Positions 23,493 to 33,427 of a stretch of 64,000 nucleotides of DNA are shown here, piece after piece. Below the pieces are notes generated by a model. The model was not told the origin of the DNA and did not search any database. It saw only the letters and a program-made list of their open reading frames with translations. Both the position numbers and the translations under genes were made by a program. How positions within the stretch are numbered: the first letter of the stretch is position 1; the number at the start of each line of letters is the position of its first letter. This DNA comes from Tritrichomonas musculus. Taxonomy: Eukaryota; Parabasalia; Tritrichomonadida; Tritrichomonadidae. The DNA lies in the NCBI GenBank assembly GCA_039105265.1, contig JAPFFF010000002.1, forward strand, positions 1,984,001 to 2,048,000, read 5' to 3'.

Positions 23493-25345
23493 ACATGAAT
23501 ACCTCTTTCATAGGGGATTCAACCGCCAAAAAAATGTCAGAAAAATAAAAATATGGAATTGTTTAAAAATAATATGCTATAATTACTCCTCATTTTATAA
23601 GGTATTAATTAAAATATTTTATTTTGAAATTCATCTATACATTCAAAAAAGGCAAGCACTTTTGTATTTAAAGATTTTTCGCCTTAAAATAAATTTCATA
23701 TAGCATGTCATGGTAACTAAAACGCTTTGCCATTTGTGAATGTGCAGATAAAATCAATAAATTTTATATTTATTAAATTGTACATAAATAAAAATATATA
23801 TCTATATATTTATATAACAAAAATGCTAAATTTTGCTATTCTTTTAAATAATGAGTTTCATATAACATGTCATAATAGCAAAAATGCTTTGCCTTTTATG
23901 AATGCATTGATAAAACCAAATATTTTTAACTTTATAAAAATATTTATTAATAATACTTTATACCAATACTATTATTTAGTTAAAAATCCCAATTTTTTAT
24001 AATGAATGTATTTATTTCATATAATATGTCATGATAACTTAAATGCTTTGCCTTTTTTGAATGCATTGATAAAACTAATTAATTTTTTATTTATTAAATT
24101 GTATGCAAATTATAATTTATATTTGATTATTTTAATAAGCAAAAATATCAATTTTTATTATTTTAATTTAATTTCGTTTCACTTAACATGTCATGATAAC
24201 TAAAACGCTTTGCCTTTTGTGAAAGTATAGATGAAATCAATTATTTTTTGTATTCATTTAAATATGCATAAATAATTCTATATATTGGCATATTTGATTG
24301 ATGATAAAATAAAGTTTTTAAGGAAAATTAAATATATATTTCATATAGCATGTCATGATAACTAGATTGCTTTGCCTTTTTTGAATGTATAGATAAAATC
24401 AATCAATTTAATTTTCTTTCAAATTTGTAAATAAATATGTTTTTATTTTGATATTTATTTTTACAAAATCTCCATTTTTTTATTCTCTATAAAAAATTTG
24501 ACATTTTTTATGTGTAGGCTTTCTACAAGTTTTATATTTTTTTGGTATATTTAAATAAAGCATATATAATTAAATAATAATTGATAGGAAATATTTTTCA
24601 AATATAAAAGATAAAGTTTAAAATCGACTTTTTTAATTTGAAAAAAATTGAATAGTATTTTTATAATTTCAATAGGAATTGAATGAAAAATCAATGAATT
24701 TTCATTCTTTTGATTTAATAATTTTTAATCAATTATCTATGATATATTTATAGTTTAAATATGTAATTTTTATTAGCAAATTTTACACTTGACCGTTTAT
24801 TATTTCATTTGGCGTCATAGGAAATTGAATCATTCCGTTTATTAATTCAACTTTTTCAATATAAATTCTCAACTAAACTTTATCTTTAGAGTTAGAAATA
24901 AACAAATGATATCAAATTGTAGCTTGGACGATGAAGAATATAATATATCAAAAATATATCTCTAGGTCTATTGTAAGTTGTGATATATCAATTTTAATAT
25001 TTGTTTCAACTTTTTTGGAAGAAATCCTTTTTGGAAGCATATTTTAATTTAAATATTATTATACATACCTATATATCAATCTAAAAATTATTCCAAACCA
25101 CAATTACATAAACTTGATTTTGTGATATTGGAAATAATGATGCAGAAAAAAAGTTCGTGAATAATAGATATCATGTGTTCTAATTAAGATAAAATAAATA
25201 TGCATTGTGTATACAATTTCATATTTTAAATTTATTGAATATTTCTAAAAATTAATCGAAAAAAATGCACTTTTTAATTTCAAAAAAATGAGTAGCCTAC
25301 ATATCCTTTTTTTGGCGGTTGAACCCTCTATTTTTTTCATATTCA
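23493..25345. mobile_element. Segment bounded by inverted repeats, containing a tandem array
   Basis: The sequence ATAGGGGATTCAACCGCC near 23,511 faces GGCGGTTGAACCCTCTAT near 25,314. The two are inverted copies over about 20-30 bp including the flanking A/T runs. Between them lie the 162-bp tandem array and AT-rich sequence without genes. This may be a non-autonomous transposon, but I cannot fix its outer ends or a target duplication. Confidence 0.35.
23694..24430 (+). repeat. Five-unit tandem repeat of about 162 bp
   Basis: A conserved head of about 60 bp (TTTCATATARCATGTCATGA followed by an ACGCTTTGCC-like stretch and a GATAAAATC-like stretch) begins at 23,694, 23,856, 24,015, 24,177 and 24,339, spacings 162, 159, 162 and 162. 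The rest of each unit is diverged AT-rich sequence. Regular spacing with loss of identity indicates an old array whose length is better kept than its sequence. Confidence 0.8.
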
Positions 25346-25613
25346 TATCATACCCTGTAATTTTCAGGGGATGATTTCTGAGTTATTGAAATTTTTTGAA
25401 TAAAATCTTTCAACTATAAATTGTCACCAAAGAATTTTATGTTAAAAAAGGACTTATTATTGTTTTATAATCTTACAGCTCGGAATTACTACTGCAGGCC
25501 CATTCAATTTTTTGTCTTCTTATGACTGCGATTTGGGATTTTGCTCAAAATTGTCAAATTAAAAATTTTTGATATAACGTCTCTTATTTTTTTCCAGAAT
25601 ATTTATTTTTTTC

Positions 25614-27919
25614 GGTAAATATTTTTTTTTGAACTTTTTAGATTTTTTCCCCTCAATTTTTTTCTTTGTATATTTGTTCACAAATAGTTGAACTTTTTAG
25701 ATTTTTTGCTCTCAATTTTTTTTTTTATCCAACAATAAATTTTAATATTTTTTAATTATAAAATATAAAAGAAATAAAAGAAAATATTATGAAATAATTA
25801 GTTTATTCATGATTTGTTGTTTTAAGTCTTGAAATGATATATTCCGTCTTCTATTAATTGAATTAAATCAACTGGTTGATTTTGAATGAAAAAAAATGTC
25901 TTTTTCGCTTTTTGTATGTTTTTTAACAAAATCTTCAATTCCTGCTTCATCTTTGCTATTAGTAAAATATTTTATTGTTCGGACAGCATAATTAAAATCA
26001 TCTTTAATTTTGTTTTTAGGTAATAAATCTGAATTGCATTTTTCGGGCTGAATAGTTAAACAATTATTACATATATGCTCAAAATTGAACTCAATTTGTG
26101 GAACTGGTGGAAATTCAGCACCTTTATGGAGACGGTGAATACAAGGAATGTCAATTTGGTAATTTGAACTTTCCAATTTATTTTCACCACATAAACATTT
26201 GCTTTCATCGGTTTCATAAAAGAGGCACATTGAATCTATTTTGTTCATGTCGATTTTTTGTTTTAAATTGCTATTAGTTTTTCTCTTAATATAATTATAA
26301 TTATTAATAATTGATTTATTAATATTTTGATATTTGAAATTTAATTCTGTAAAAATTCTGAACAGAGCTGAATAAAATGAATTTCGTCTTGGTATTTTAT
26401 GGTTTATATGTCCATGAACGGACTCCAAAGTATTCGTTGTCGAAGGCATTCCCATGCCAACTCGTCTTAAAAGGGAATATTTCCCCCATTTTTCTTCATC
26501 ATTTATGAAAATAAATGATTTTGTCACTTTTGTTTCATCATAGAAAAAGTTCATGCCAATTTTATCAAGAGAAGCATTTATTTTTATTAATTCTTTTTTA
26601 TTATTATTTATTACATTTGTAAAATGCTCTGAAATTAATCGTAAAAGATTATCGAAATCAAATTGGCTTGTGCAACTAGTTAATTTTATAATTTCATAAG
26701 AGTAGTCACTTTTTTTGAGATTTGAGAGAAAATGTTTATAACAAAAAATTTGTTTAATTTGAAAATTATTACAGAGAGAGCGAAGTGATGAGTGCTGATC
26801 GGTTTCGAAAATTTTCCCTTCAAAATTATAACCAATTTCTTTTTGAATTGTTGTGAGTAAATATGTATACAAGGCTTTGGTTTCACCATGACCAAAAGCG
26901 AAACCTATAGGAACGCTAGTATTATAAAATGAAGCTGTAATGATTGATGTTACATATAAAGGGAGAATCCTCCATGTTGTGTCAAGTATAAAACCTCTGA
27001 TTAAACTATCAAAATTACTTAAAAATTCAAAAGCTTGAGGCATGATAAATACACCTGCAATAATATTATATATTTTATCCTCGTTTGAAAAAGTTTGAAG
27101 CTTACTTTCATTTGTTTTCTCCTCTAAGGCTAATTTAATTATTCCACTCATTCCTAATTTTTTCAAATCTGAAAAAGAATTAATTTTGGTTTTTTTATTT
27201 GATATAAACAAATTAATGTAATTATTCAACATCTCAGTGTCTTCATTTAACGGATAGCCAAAAATTTGGATTTTTTTACAAAAATATTTAAATATTTTGG
27301 AAAAATCATTTTTTGTAAAAAGTAAAAGAGATTTTTGTTCTAAAATAGCTATTGAACTCGGTAATAAATTAAAATGTCTGTGAAAGCGTAAATGCGTTTG
27401 TAAAACATAATTTGTTAAAGGTTTTTTGCCAACTCCAATTTTTGATGCGAAAATTGAAGTTTCACAATCAAACTGATCCTTTAAAAAATTAATAGAAACT
27501 TTTACAGAAATTGTATTAGATATACTTATGTAAATATGCCAATTTTTTTTTAAATTTAAATGTCGAAAATGAAAATTTGCTTTTCTTCCTTTTGTGCTAC
27601 TAACAGTAGTGTATGAATGATCTACGATAGTAAAATCTTGTAATTGATTTAATAAAATTATTAAATTTGTGTAATTCCACTCATCATTATCTGAAATCAA
27701 AATTGGTATTTTGATTGGAGCCCATGAGTTATGTTTTTTGGTCCTAAATGAGCGGTTGAAGTTTTTTTCTGTGTTAAATAATGTTGTAACTTCGAAAGCT
27801 TCGAAATTTTGGTTGTTTTCGTCCATATCGTGAAAAGGAAAATGTGGATAATTGTGACAAATATGAATTCAAAAAATTGAGGGGAAAAAATCTAAAAAGT
27901 TCAAAAATAAAGATTTACC
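25614..27919 (-). mobile_element. MULE DNA transposon, 2,306 bp, apparently complete
   Basis: 49-bp TIRs (25614-25662 and 27871-27919), beginning GGTAAAT and sharing GAACTTTTTAGATTTTTTCC, are flanked by TTTTTTTC (25606-25613 and 27920-27927), an 8-bp duplication in the MULE range of 8-9 bp. Closing the site restores a sequence matching the pogo-type right TIR (CCAGGATAACCGTTTT), which fixes both ends. A subterminal copy of the TIR core lies near 25,690. It contains one intact transposase gene. Confidence 0.88.
25868..27826 (-). CDS. MULE transposase
   Basis: 652 residues. The MULE catalytic core is visible: GFILDTTWRI with D282, KIFETDQHSSLRSL with D343 and NTLESVHG with E468, the DDE arrangement of the family, in which the final Glu lies more than 100 residues after the second Asp. 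Downstream is a SWIM-type zinc motif with CxC at 544-546 and CxH at 562-564, also standard for Mutator-like transposases. The frame is open from end to end and the element's TIRs flank it closely, so it may still be or recently have been active. The N-terminal 250 residues would hold the DNA-binding part but no clean zinc knuckle is seen. Confidence 0.88.
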   Translation of the reverse strand: MDENNQNFEAFEVTTLFNTEKNFNRSFRTKKHNSWAPIKIPILISDNDEWNYTNLIILLNQLQDFTIVDHSYTTVSSTKGRKANFHFRHLNLKKNWHIYISISNTISVKVSINFLKDQFDCETSIFASKIGVGKKPLTNYVLQTHLRFHRHFNLLPSSIAILEQKSLLLFTKNDFSKIFKYFCKKIQIFGYPLNEDTEMLNNYINLFISNKKTKINSFSDLKKLGMSGIIKLALEEKTNESKLQTFSNEDKIYNIIAGVFIMPQAFEFLSNFDSLIRGFILDTTWRILPLYVTSIITASFYNTSVPIGFAFGHGETKALYTYLLTTIQKEIGYNFEGKIFETDQHSSLRSLCNNFQIKQIFCYKHFLSNLKKSDYSYEIIKLTSCTSQFDFDNLLRLISEHFTNVINNNKKELIKINASLDKIGMNFFYDETKVTKSFIFINDEEKWGKYSLLRRVGMGMPSTTNTLESVHGHINHKIPRRNSFYSALFRIFTELNFKYQNINKSIINNYNYIKRKTNSNLKQKIDMNKIDSMCLFYETDESKCLCGENKLESSNYQIDIPCIHRLHKGAEFPPVPQIEFNFEHICNNCLTIQPEKCNSDLLPKNKIKDDFNYAVRTIKYFTNSKDEAGIEDFVKKHTKSEKDIFFHSKSTS

Positions 27920-28624
27920 TTTTTTTCCAGGATAACCGTTTTAATTCACTTTTTTTTCCAAATCTCATATAGAAGTTATAAAGACTCATCCATTTTTTGC
28001 AAATACGTCATTCACAAATTATTTTTCATTCCCCAATTCGAATATTACTGATCTATAGATAGCTCTTACTTAAATATATAATCTTGATAATTTATTTACG
28101 AAATCTTCGATTAATTTCTGCAATAAATTCATTTTTTTACTTTCGGATAAAGATAATCTAAATGTTATTTAGTTTTTTTTTACAATTTTCACTTGTCAAA
28201 AAAAAAAAAAAAAGATTTCCTTATTGTATCAATTTGTTTTTACTTTTAAGTAAGAAAAAATACAATATTTTATATTTGGAAGAATTAGGCGATTATCTGG
28301 AACTTCATTTTAGCGCTAATTTAACAAACACATTTTTTTAATTTTAATATACATATTTTAGATCAGTTTTTTTTTGGCTAATACGCAAAAAATGTACATA
28401 CTCATACAATAAAATGATCTAATATATGAATACTGATGCAATAAAAATTCAATGTTAACAATTCTTTTTTTTTTTTCATTTTAAAACTTTTTTATTTGTT
28501 TAAAAACGTTCAAATTTTAATAAAAATTAAGAAACTCTTAGAAATTTGAAATTTAATTTTTTTTAATCAGATGGCGATTTCTTTTTTTTTTTTTTTTTTT
28601 TTTTAAGAAAAGCAATTTGTAAGT
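27920..28624. other. Pogo-type element: left terminal remainder and 3' untranslated part
   Basis: Continues the pogo-type TIR after the MULE (CCAGGATAACCGTTTT) and runs to the transposase stop codon. AT-rich with poly-A/T runs (near 28,199 and 28,583-28,604); no other gene. Confidence 0.65.
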
Positions 28625-29820
28625 TTAAAAGCAATGAACGTGTGATTCTTCGTCAATATAAGGAGGAATTGAGCCCAAAAAATGACAATCATTATGAGTT
28701 TCTCTGCAAATTATTGGAATCAATTCTGAATAAATGCCATTATAATTTTCGGTACATAAGTAGCTATGCTTTGGTCTTGTTCTTATGAAATCATTAATTT
28801 CTTCAAAAACTTCATCATCAGAAATTAATTTGTTATTTATGTTTAATGTTTCCGTTCTTTGTCTCTTCTTTTTCTCTGATAAAAATTGCTGTAAATGAGC
28901 AGGAACTTCACGAACGAAAATTGTTTCACGTAAAAATTCATCACTGCATGGATGTGTCCCAGTTAATAATGCTGCTTTGGCGCAGGACTTGAAATTTGCT
29001 TTCACATCCCATGCTAGTATTGCAGCATGGATGCAAAATTGCCTTATTTGAGCTATTTGATTTAATTGAGGATTGAAATTCTGCATAAGCTTGTTAAAAT
29101 GATCACTGAATGTAGCTTTCATCGGGGAGCCAATTCCCACATCAAACATCTGAGTGATGTGGGAAGTATGTGCTGGCAATACAAAAAGTTCAATATTGTG
29201 TTGTTTCAATAATTGAATTGCTATCGGGAACTCCCTACTTTTGTGACCGTCGACGATTAAAAGTGCTTTTTTATCTCTGATATTTTCATTTAACTTTTTT
29301 CTATAAAATGATAAATAATTAATAAAACATATCGCAAACCATAAAAATGAGTCGCGAGTTTGCCAGCCATTATTACTGCTAGCAAATATTGCTTGACCAC
29401 GTTCTTGAAACCCGATTAACTCTTCAGGAGTTTTAACAAGATTAGGAAGAATGATAAATAATGGCATCTTTTCTCCAAAAACATTTGCACAACACATAGC
29501 GGTTATGTGTGGCATTGGTAAACTTTCTGGAACTATTGGACCTGGAAAATTTTGAGGGACTAGAACTTTTCTTGTTATCACGGGCGCTAGCATGGTCTCG
29601 TCAGCTCCAAAGCGTAAAGGTGGTGGGATTTCATCAACAATTGGCAAAAAAGTTTCACAAAAGATCCCAATTTTTTCAGGAGTGCAAGCTAAGATACGAT
29701 TGATTTCGACATTTTTTGGAGTTCGCAATTCAGTTTCTAGATCATGTAAATGTTGATACACCCATGATCTTCCGGTTTCGTTACTTCGTGAAAAATCTCT
29801 GATTTCATCGCATATTCCAT
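28625..29820 (-). CDS. Pogo/Tigger-type DDE transposase, C-terminal part
   Basis: This carries the catalytic half of a DDE_1-type transposase: RFGADETMLAP (first Asp), ALLIVDGHKSREF (second Asp) and PAHTSHITQMFDVGIGSPMK (third Asp in the family's Q-x-hydrophobic-D-V-G block). These are the hallmarks of pogo/Tigger/CENP-B relatives. It ends at the stop at 28625. Upstream it meets the Polinton end at 29821. The N-terminal coding part is at 50525-50939; with one copy of the 6-bp duplication removed the two parts stay in frame, giving about 534 residues, a normal length. The Polinton insertion is thus the only disruption I see in this gene. Confidence 0.88.
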
Positions 29821-30006
29821 AGTAGTGTATAGAGAGCATTAGAGGGTTCAGAAGCACGAACTACTGATTTGATATAATATCATTGAGATTCATATGTTGT
29901 ACTCAATGTTATTTATCACATTCTCTTCAATACGCACAAACTACTTATTCATTTCTTTCAGTCCATCATGTTATCATTCAAGTGATAATTATTTTTTATT
30001 TTTTTC
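29821..30006 (+). repeat. Polinton left terminal inverted repeat
   Basis: 186 bp beginning AGTAGTGTATAGAGAGC; 185 of 186 positions match the reverse complement of the right end. Confidence 0.93.
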
Positions 30007-30016
30007 CACACTAAAA

Positions 30017-30739
30017 ATGAGTGAAGCATTAAGTACTATGAAAGCTAACATTATTGAAAACCACAATAATAAGTTTTATACATCGTATACTCCAAAAACT
30101 GTTGATGCAACATATGATTTAGTTAAGCTATTATTTGAAGAAAATAACTGTACAATCATCAAAACACCTAAGAATATATATCCAAGTTCGCTAATCTATT
30201 TTTATAAAAACTCTAATCCAACACAATTATTGACTACTCATCTTGAAGATTTTGTTATTGATCCTATAAGAAGTGCTTATAAGAGTAAAAGTAAAATGAA
30301 ATATGATATTAATCCCAATGGAATTACGAAACTAGAAGAGTACAAAAATGATAAAATTGAAAAGAAACGATTAGCTAAAGAAAACAATTTGAGAGATTCA
30401 ATGAAGCTAGAAGGTTGTGAATTACTTGATAAATATGTTGATGGACGAACTAAAATACGATACTTATTTGAAGGACTGGAATACCAAACAACACCAACAA
30501 AATGGAATACCGGATATAGGGCACATAAATCTAAATGCCCAAGATACACTCATGAACATATTGCACAATTATTTGCTAAAGAAGGTTGTGAATTGATATC
30601 ACAATATGTTAATCAGAAATCAAAGTTAACATATAGATACAAAGATAGAAATTACCAAGTTGTATGGAATGATTGGAAATACTATAACACAAGACCTCAT
30701 CTTGGAAATAACAAAACATATTTTGATTATAAACCATAA
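30017..30739 (+). CDS. Polinton ORF with repeated DNA-binding-like modules
   Basis: 240 residues from the ATG just inside the TIR; an earlier in-frame ATG lies in the TIR and is less likely. The second half holds two copies of one module: GCELLDKYVDGRTKIRYLFE...YQTTPTKW and GCELISQYVNQKSKLTYRYK...YQVVWNDW. The pattern resembles the small beta-hairpin modules that accompany phage and large-virus nucleases (DUF723-like), but without the zinc-binding cysteines. A DNA-binding role is therefore an inference. It is the first gene of the element, read inward from the left end. No counterpart was seen in the second Polinton. Confidence 0.5.
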   Translation: MSEALSTMKANIIENHNNKFYTSYTPKTVDATYDLVKLLFEENNCTIIKTPKNIYPSSLIYFYKNSNPTQLLTTHLEDFVIDPIRSAYKSKSKMKYDINPNGITKLEEYKNDKIEKKRLAKENNLRDSMKLEGCELLDKYVDGRTKIRYLFEGLEYQTTPTKWNTGYRAHKSKCPRYTHEHIAQLFAKEGCELISQYVNQKSKLTYRYKDRNYQVVWNDWKYYNTRPHLGNNKTYFDYKP

Positions 30740-30784
30740 GTTAAGTAAATCAAATATTTTTTTAAATTTTTATTCTATTACAAA

Positions 30785-31243
30785 ATGGCTTACAATAGCA
30801 AATCGCTTAGAGTTTTCGAATATATCAACAATCTTATCTCTCTATTGGAAAACCCAGATGATTTCAATAAATGTGATTTCACACTGCTTTGCGAAAAATA
30901 TCCTATTATCAACAAATCGAGTTTTATTGCGAAAGTGTTATACATTTCACTACAAACACCGGATAAAACAATTAGATTCTACCCAGATAAAATCAAAGAA
31001 ATGGGGTTTGAGCATGTCGTTTTAACATCAAATACAAGGAGAAGAATTAACTGTAATTCATTAGAGTTCTTTGTTAACGGTAATACAGAAAAGCAAGTAT
31101 ATAAAGAGTATGAATATTACAATTATTCTATTGAACGAATCAACAAAACAAACCGCGATATGTTATTAAAGCTAAGAGAGAAATATGATATACCAGAACC
31201 AACAATATTTAAGGGTACTCATCAAAATATTGTATTAGACTAA
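30785..31243 (+). CDS. Conserved Polinton protein of unknown function (family A)
   Basis: 152 residues, exactly the length of its homologue at 60244-60702. Shared features include KCDFTLLCEKYPI / QCDFSILCDRYPI, KAKVLYISL, LTSNTRRRINCNSLEFFVNG and YKEYEYYNYSI. The conserved arginines and SLEFF block suggest a folded nucleic-acid or capsid-associated protein, but I recognise no family. It lies convergent to the packaging ATPase, as in the second element. Confidence 0.75.
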   Translation: MAYNSKSLRVFEYINNLISLLENPDDFNKCDFTLLCEKYPIINKSSFIAKVLYISLQTPDKTIRFYPDKIKEMGFEHVVLTSNTRRRINCNSLEFFVNGNTEKQVYKEYEYYNYSIERINKTNRDMLLKLREKYDIPEPTIFKGTHQNIVLD

Positions 31244-31273
31244 AAAAATATACTTTGAATATACCATATTTTT

Positions 31274-32002
31274 TTACACACAACTAATAAACTCTATACT
31301 ACCTTCTCGTGTGTTCACCAAGATGAAATCATGATTTTTCATACAACAATATCTCCTCCACAAATTTTCGAATTCAATTGGCATAACAACTTGTTGGTAT
31401 ATATAACCCATTTTCTGTCGTGAGAATCCATTAAATATGAAGAAAGATGTACAATTATTCTTGTAATCCGTCGGTATTGCTTTAAAGAATTGAACATTAA
31501 CGTAGACAATAGAATGTTTGTGCCGTAATTGAGTGATATAATTGGTAAAATAAGCTGATTTCAATAGCTTTGATTTAATGAAATCCTCACATAAAATGAT
31601 AGTATTTAGAGGCTTTACCTGTGAATTCGCTTGTGAAATACATAAAAAGGAGAGCATCTTATTTATCTTCTCTTCATCTAATCGAGTATTATTATTAACG
31701 TATTTATCATACAATTCTTTCCATAAATCAAGTTCTTTTAAGTAATTCTCAGCATTTGAATCAGATATAACTTTTATAGGAAGTTTAATCAATTCTCGCT
31801 GTGCTTCAAATGTTGAATCATTTATAACTCCATTCTTACTAATATAAACAATTAAATGAGCAGCACCAGGGATTCTTGATATTTGAATAATATCACGCAA
31901 TACAATATGAGATTTACCCTTGCCTTGAGCTCCAACAATGATGTTTAATGAATTATAATTTGCGTAGATACCATCAGCAATTGGTCTAATAGTTTCACTC
32001 AA
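31274..32002 (-). CDS. A32-like genome-packaging ATPase of Polinton
   Basis: 242 residues. The Walker A motif GAQGKGKS (24-31) follows a hydrophobic strand, and a Walker B-like strand NTIILCEDF lies at about residue 130. The layout matches FtsK/HerA-type packaging ATPases of Polintons, adenovirus-like viruses and poxviruses (A32). It would pump DNA into preformed particles. The homologue at 60705-61649 is 314 residues long. Shared blocks include IRPIADGIYANYNSLNI, VISDSNAE and LRHKHSIVYVNVQFFKAI. Confidence 0.85.
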   Translation of the reverse strand: MSETIRPIADGIYANYNSLNIIVGAQGKGKSHIVLRDIIQISRIPGAAHLIVYISKNGVINDSTFEAQRELIKLPIKVISDSNAENYLKELDLWKELYDKYVNNNTRLDEEKINKMLSFLCISQANSQVKPLNTIILCEDFIKSKLLKSAYFTNYITQLRHKHSIVYVNVQFFKAIPTDYKNNCTSFFIFNGFSRQKMGYIYQQVVMPIEFENLWRRYCCMKNHDFILVNTREGSIEFISCV

Positions 32003-32154
32003 TATCTTGGATTCATTTTTTTATACGCTTTACTCATCTCAATGTCGATGTTAAAAAAGGGTTTTATCTGAGGTTCAGTAAATAGCTCTTCTGTATCACT
32101 AGAATCTGAAAAAAACACTGTCGAATAATCAAACTTTGTTGGTTTAAGCATTTC

Positions 32155-32286
32155 TTAGCAATAAAGTTTCTGTCGCATCTCTTCACTTAATTCAGGTGGT
32201 TCATCAGGTTTCAATGCTGATATTATCACAAATAACTCCATAACATTAACAGCTAGAATCATACATAAAAGTATCTCACAAAACAT
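32155..32286 (-). CDS. Conserved 43-residue single-pass membrane protein (family B)
   Basis: A very short ORF supported by comparison: the second Polinton carries a 43-residue ORF in the same position and strand (61674-61805). Both have an N-terminal hydrophobic segment (about residues 4-24) and end in PELSEEMRQKLYC versus PELSEEIRTKMYS. The stop lies in the gap before the ATPase gene and the start just after the next gene upstream, as in an operon-like block. A membrane-associated virion or morphogenesis role is inferred only. Confidence 0.7.
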   Translation of the reverse strand: MFCEILLCMILAVNVMELFVIISALKPDEPPELSEEMRQKLYC

Positions 32287-32309
32287 TTTTCCTTATTAAG
32301 AAAAAGTAA

Positions 32310-32918
32310 TTAGCAACAATATTTGAGTGATATTGCGTATTTAACAAACTCTGTATAGACATGATTGTAGCAGTATTTTAGTTCTTCGGATTTACCATCT
32401 TTAGTGATTAATATCTTATCAATCTTTATCAGTTTTGCAACATTAGCAATACAACAACCAGGTTCTTCATCTTCAATAACCAAATCAACTTTATCACAAT
32501 CTGTCAACAGCTTTATCAAATCCATTAATAAGGTTGATTTACATACTACATAAGAGTTTACCTTTAATGGGTTATTCTCATACATCCCAACAAGCAACTC
32601 CAAAAATTTGTTTTTCTTTTCAAGTGAATCCAACTCATTTCCTAAATCTGCAATTCCTCGGTCTTGGGTAAGATTGTTGGTTGGAGGTATGTATTGAGAA
32701 GCAAAACCCTGTTGTGGGGTCGGCAATTTCATTGACTCGAACTCCGTTCGCGGTGGCATAGTAAAATTTACATTTTGTGGTTGTGGAACTTGTGGATATG
32801 CTACTGAAGAAGTGCGTTGAGGAGCTAATTTGATTTCTATATTTGTTTCTTGACTCTGTTTTACACTCGCATCGTTTTCTGAAGATAATATACGTGCTTT
32901 ATTCATAATACTTGACAT
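32310..32918 (-). CDS. Conserved Polinton protein of unknown function (family C)
   Basis: 202 residues. The N terminus KARILSSENDASVKQ is nearly identical to KARILSSENDASVKQ in the homologue at 61816-62391. It is followed by a Pro/Gln-rich linker and a conserved C-terminal domain with LLMDLIKLLTDCDKVDLVI, CC pairs and a KYCYNHVYTEFVKYAISLKYC tail. Paired cysteines could bind metal. The strictly kept N-terminal peptide in front of a variable linker looks like a docking or cleavage signal. Function unknown. Confidence 0.75.
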   Translation of the reverse strand: MSSIMNKARILSSENDASVKQSQETNIEIKLAPQRTSSVAYPQVPQPQNVNFTMPPRTEFESMKLPTPQQGFASQYIPPTNNLTQDRGIADLGNELDSLEKKNKFLELLVGMYENNPLKVNSYVVCKSTLLMDLIKLLTDCDKVDLVIEDEEPGCCIANVAKLIKIDKILITKDGKSEELKYCYNHVYTEFVKYAISLKYCC

Positions 32919-32945
32919 TTCAGTGCAAAAAAATCTCTATATATC

Positions 32946-33176
32946 TTACTCTTTATTGGTTAATCTATCAAATTCTTTTTCAAGTTTGTGAACTTTCTCT
33001 TTTAAAGATTCAATATCTTCAATTAACGATTCTCTTACTGCTAATCCATTTGAGCCAAGCATACCTGATTTTACGTTATTGAGATGTTGTTTATAGTCGT
33101 AGCATTTCTCTTTTAGCGCTCGTTTAATTCTTTTAAGTTCAGGAATTTCCCTCTTATAATCACTTAATTCAGTCAT
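32946..33176 (-). CDS. Small coiled-coil Polinton protein
   Basis: 76 residues, strongly charged, with heptad-like Leu/Ile spacing (IEDIESLKEKVHKLEKEFDR). A coiled-coil ORF of 81 residues occupies the same place in the second element (62446-62691). Sequence similarity between the two is weak, so homology rests mainly on position and type. Possibly a scaffold or structural subunit. Confidence 0.55.
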   Translation of the reverse strand: MTELSDYKREIPELKRIKRALKEKCYDYKQHLNNVKSGMLGSNGLAVRESLIEDIESLKEKVHKLEKEFDRLTNKE

Positions 33177-33192
33177 TTATTTCAATACAAAA

Positions 33193-33426
33193 ATGTCTTT
33201 TCAACAGAGACGCACGATAAGAGATGATAAAAGAATGAATTTTTACGACAGACTTCAATTGGAAATGCAAAAACAGCGTACCAGAATCAATTCTGCACCT
33301 ATAATCAAGAAGAGAGATTTGAAGGGAACTATAAACCATGAAAAACCTCCAATAACTACAAAAAAACTCAACTATCATACATATTCTTTGAACCATTCAG
33401 TGGTCCCAATTAATAGTAAGATTTAA
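33193..33426 (+). CDS. Small basic Polinton ORF
   Basis: 77 residues, Lys/Arg-rich (RRTIRDDKRMNFYDRLQLEM; KKRDLKG), on the opposite strand to its neighbours and starting 17 bp from the divergent coiled-coil ORF. The bases before the ATG (TTTCAATACAAAA) resemble the leaders of other genes of the element. A basic core-type DNA-binding protein is possible; no family is recognised. Confidence 0.45.
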   Translation: MSFQQRRTIRDDKRMNFYDRLQLEMQKQRTRINSAPIIKKRDLKGTINHEKPPITTKKLNYHTYSLNHSVVPINSKI

Positions 33427-33427
33427 G

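Noticed and set aside
23727-24203. ORFs of 91 and 65 residues
   Set aside because: Products of the 162-bp tandem array with Asn/Ile/Tyr-rich AT-driven composition.
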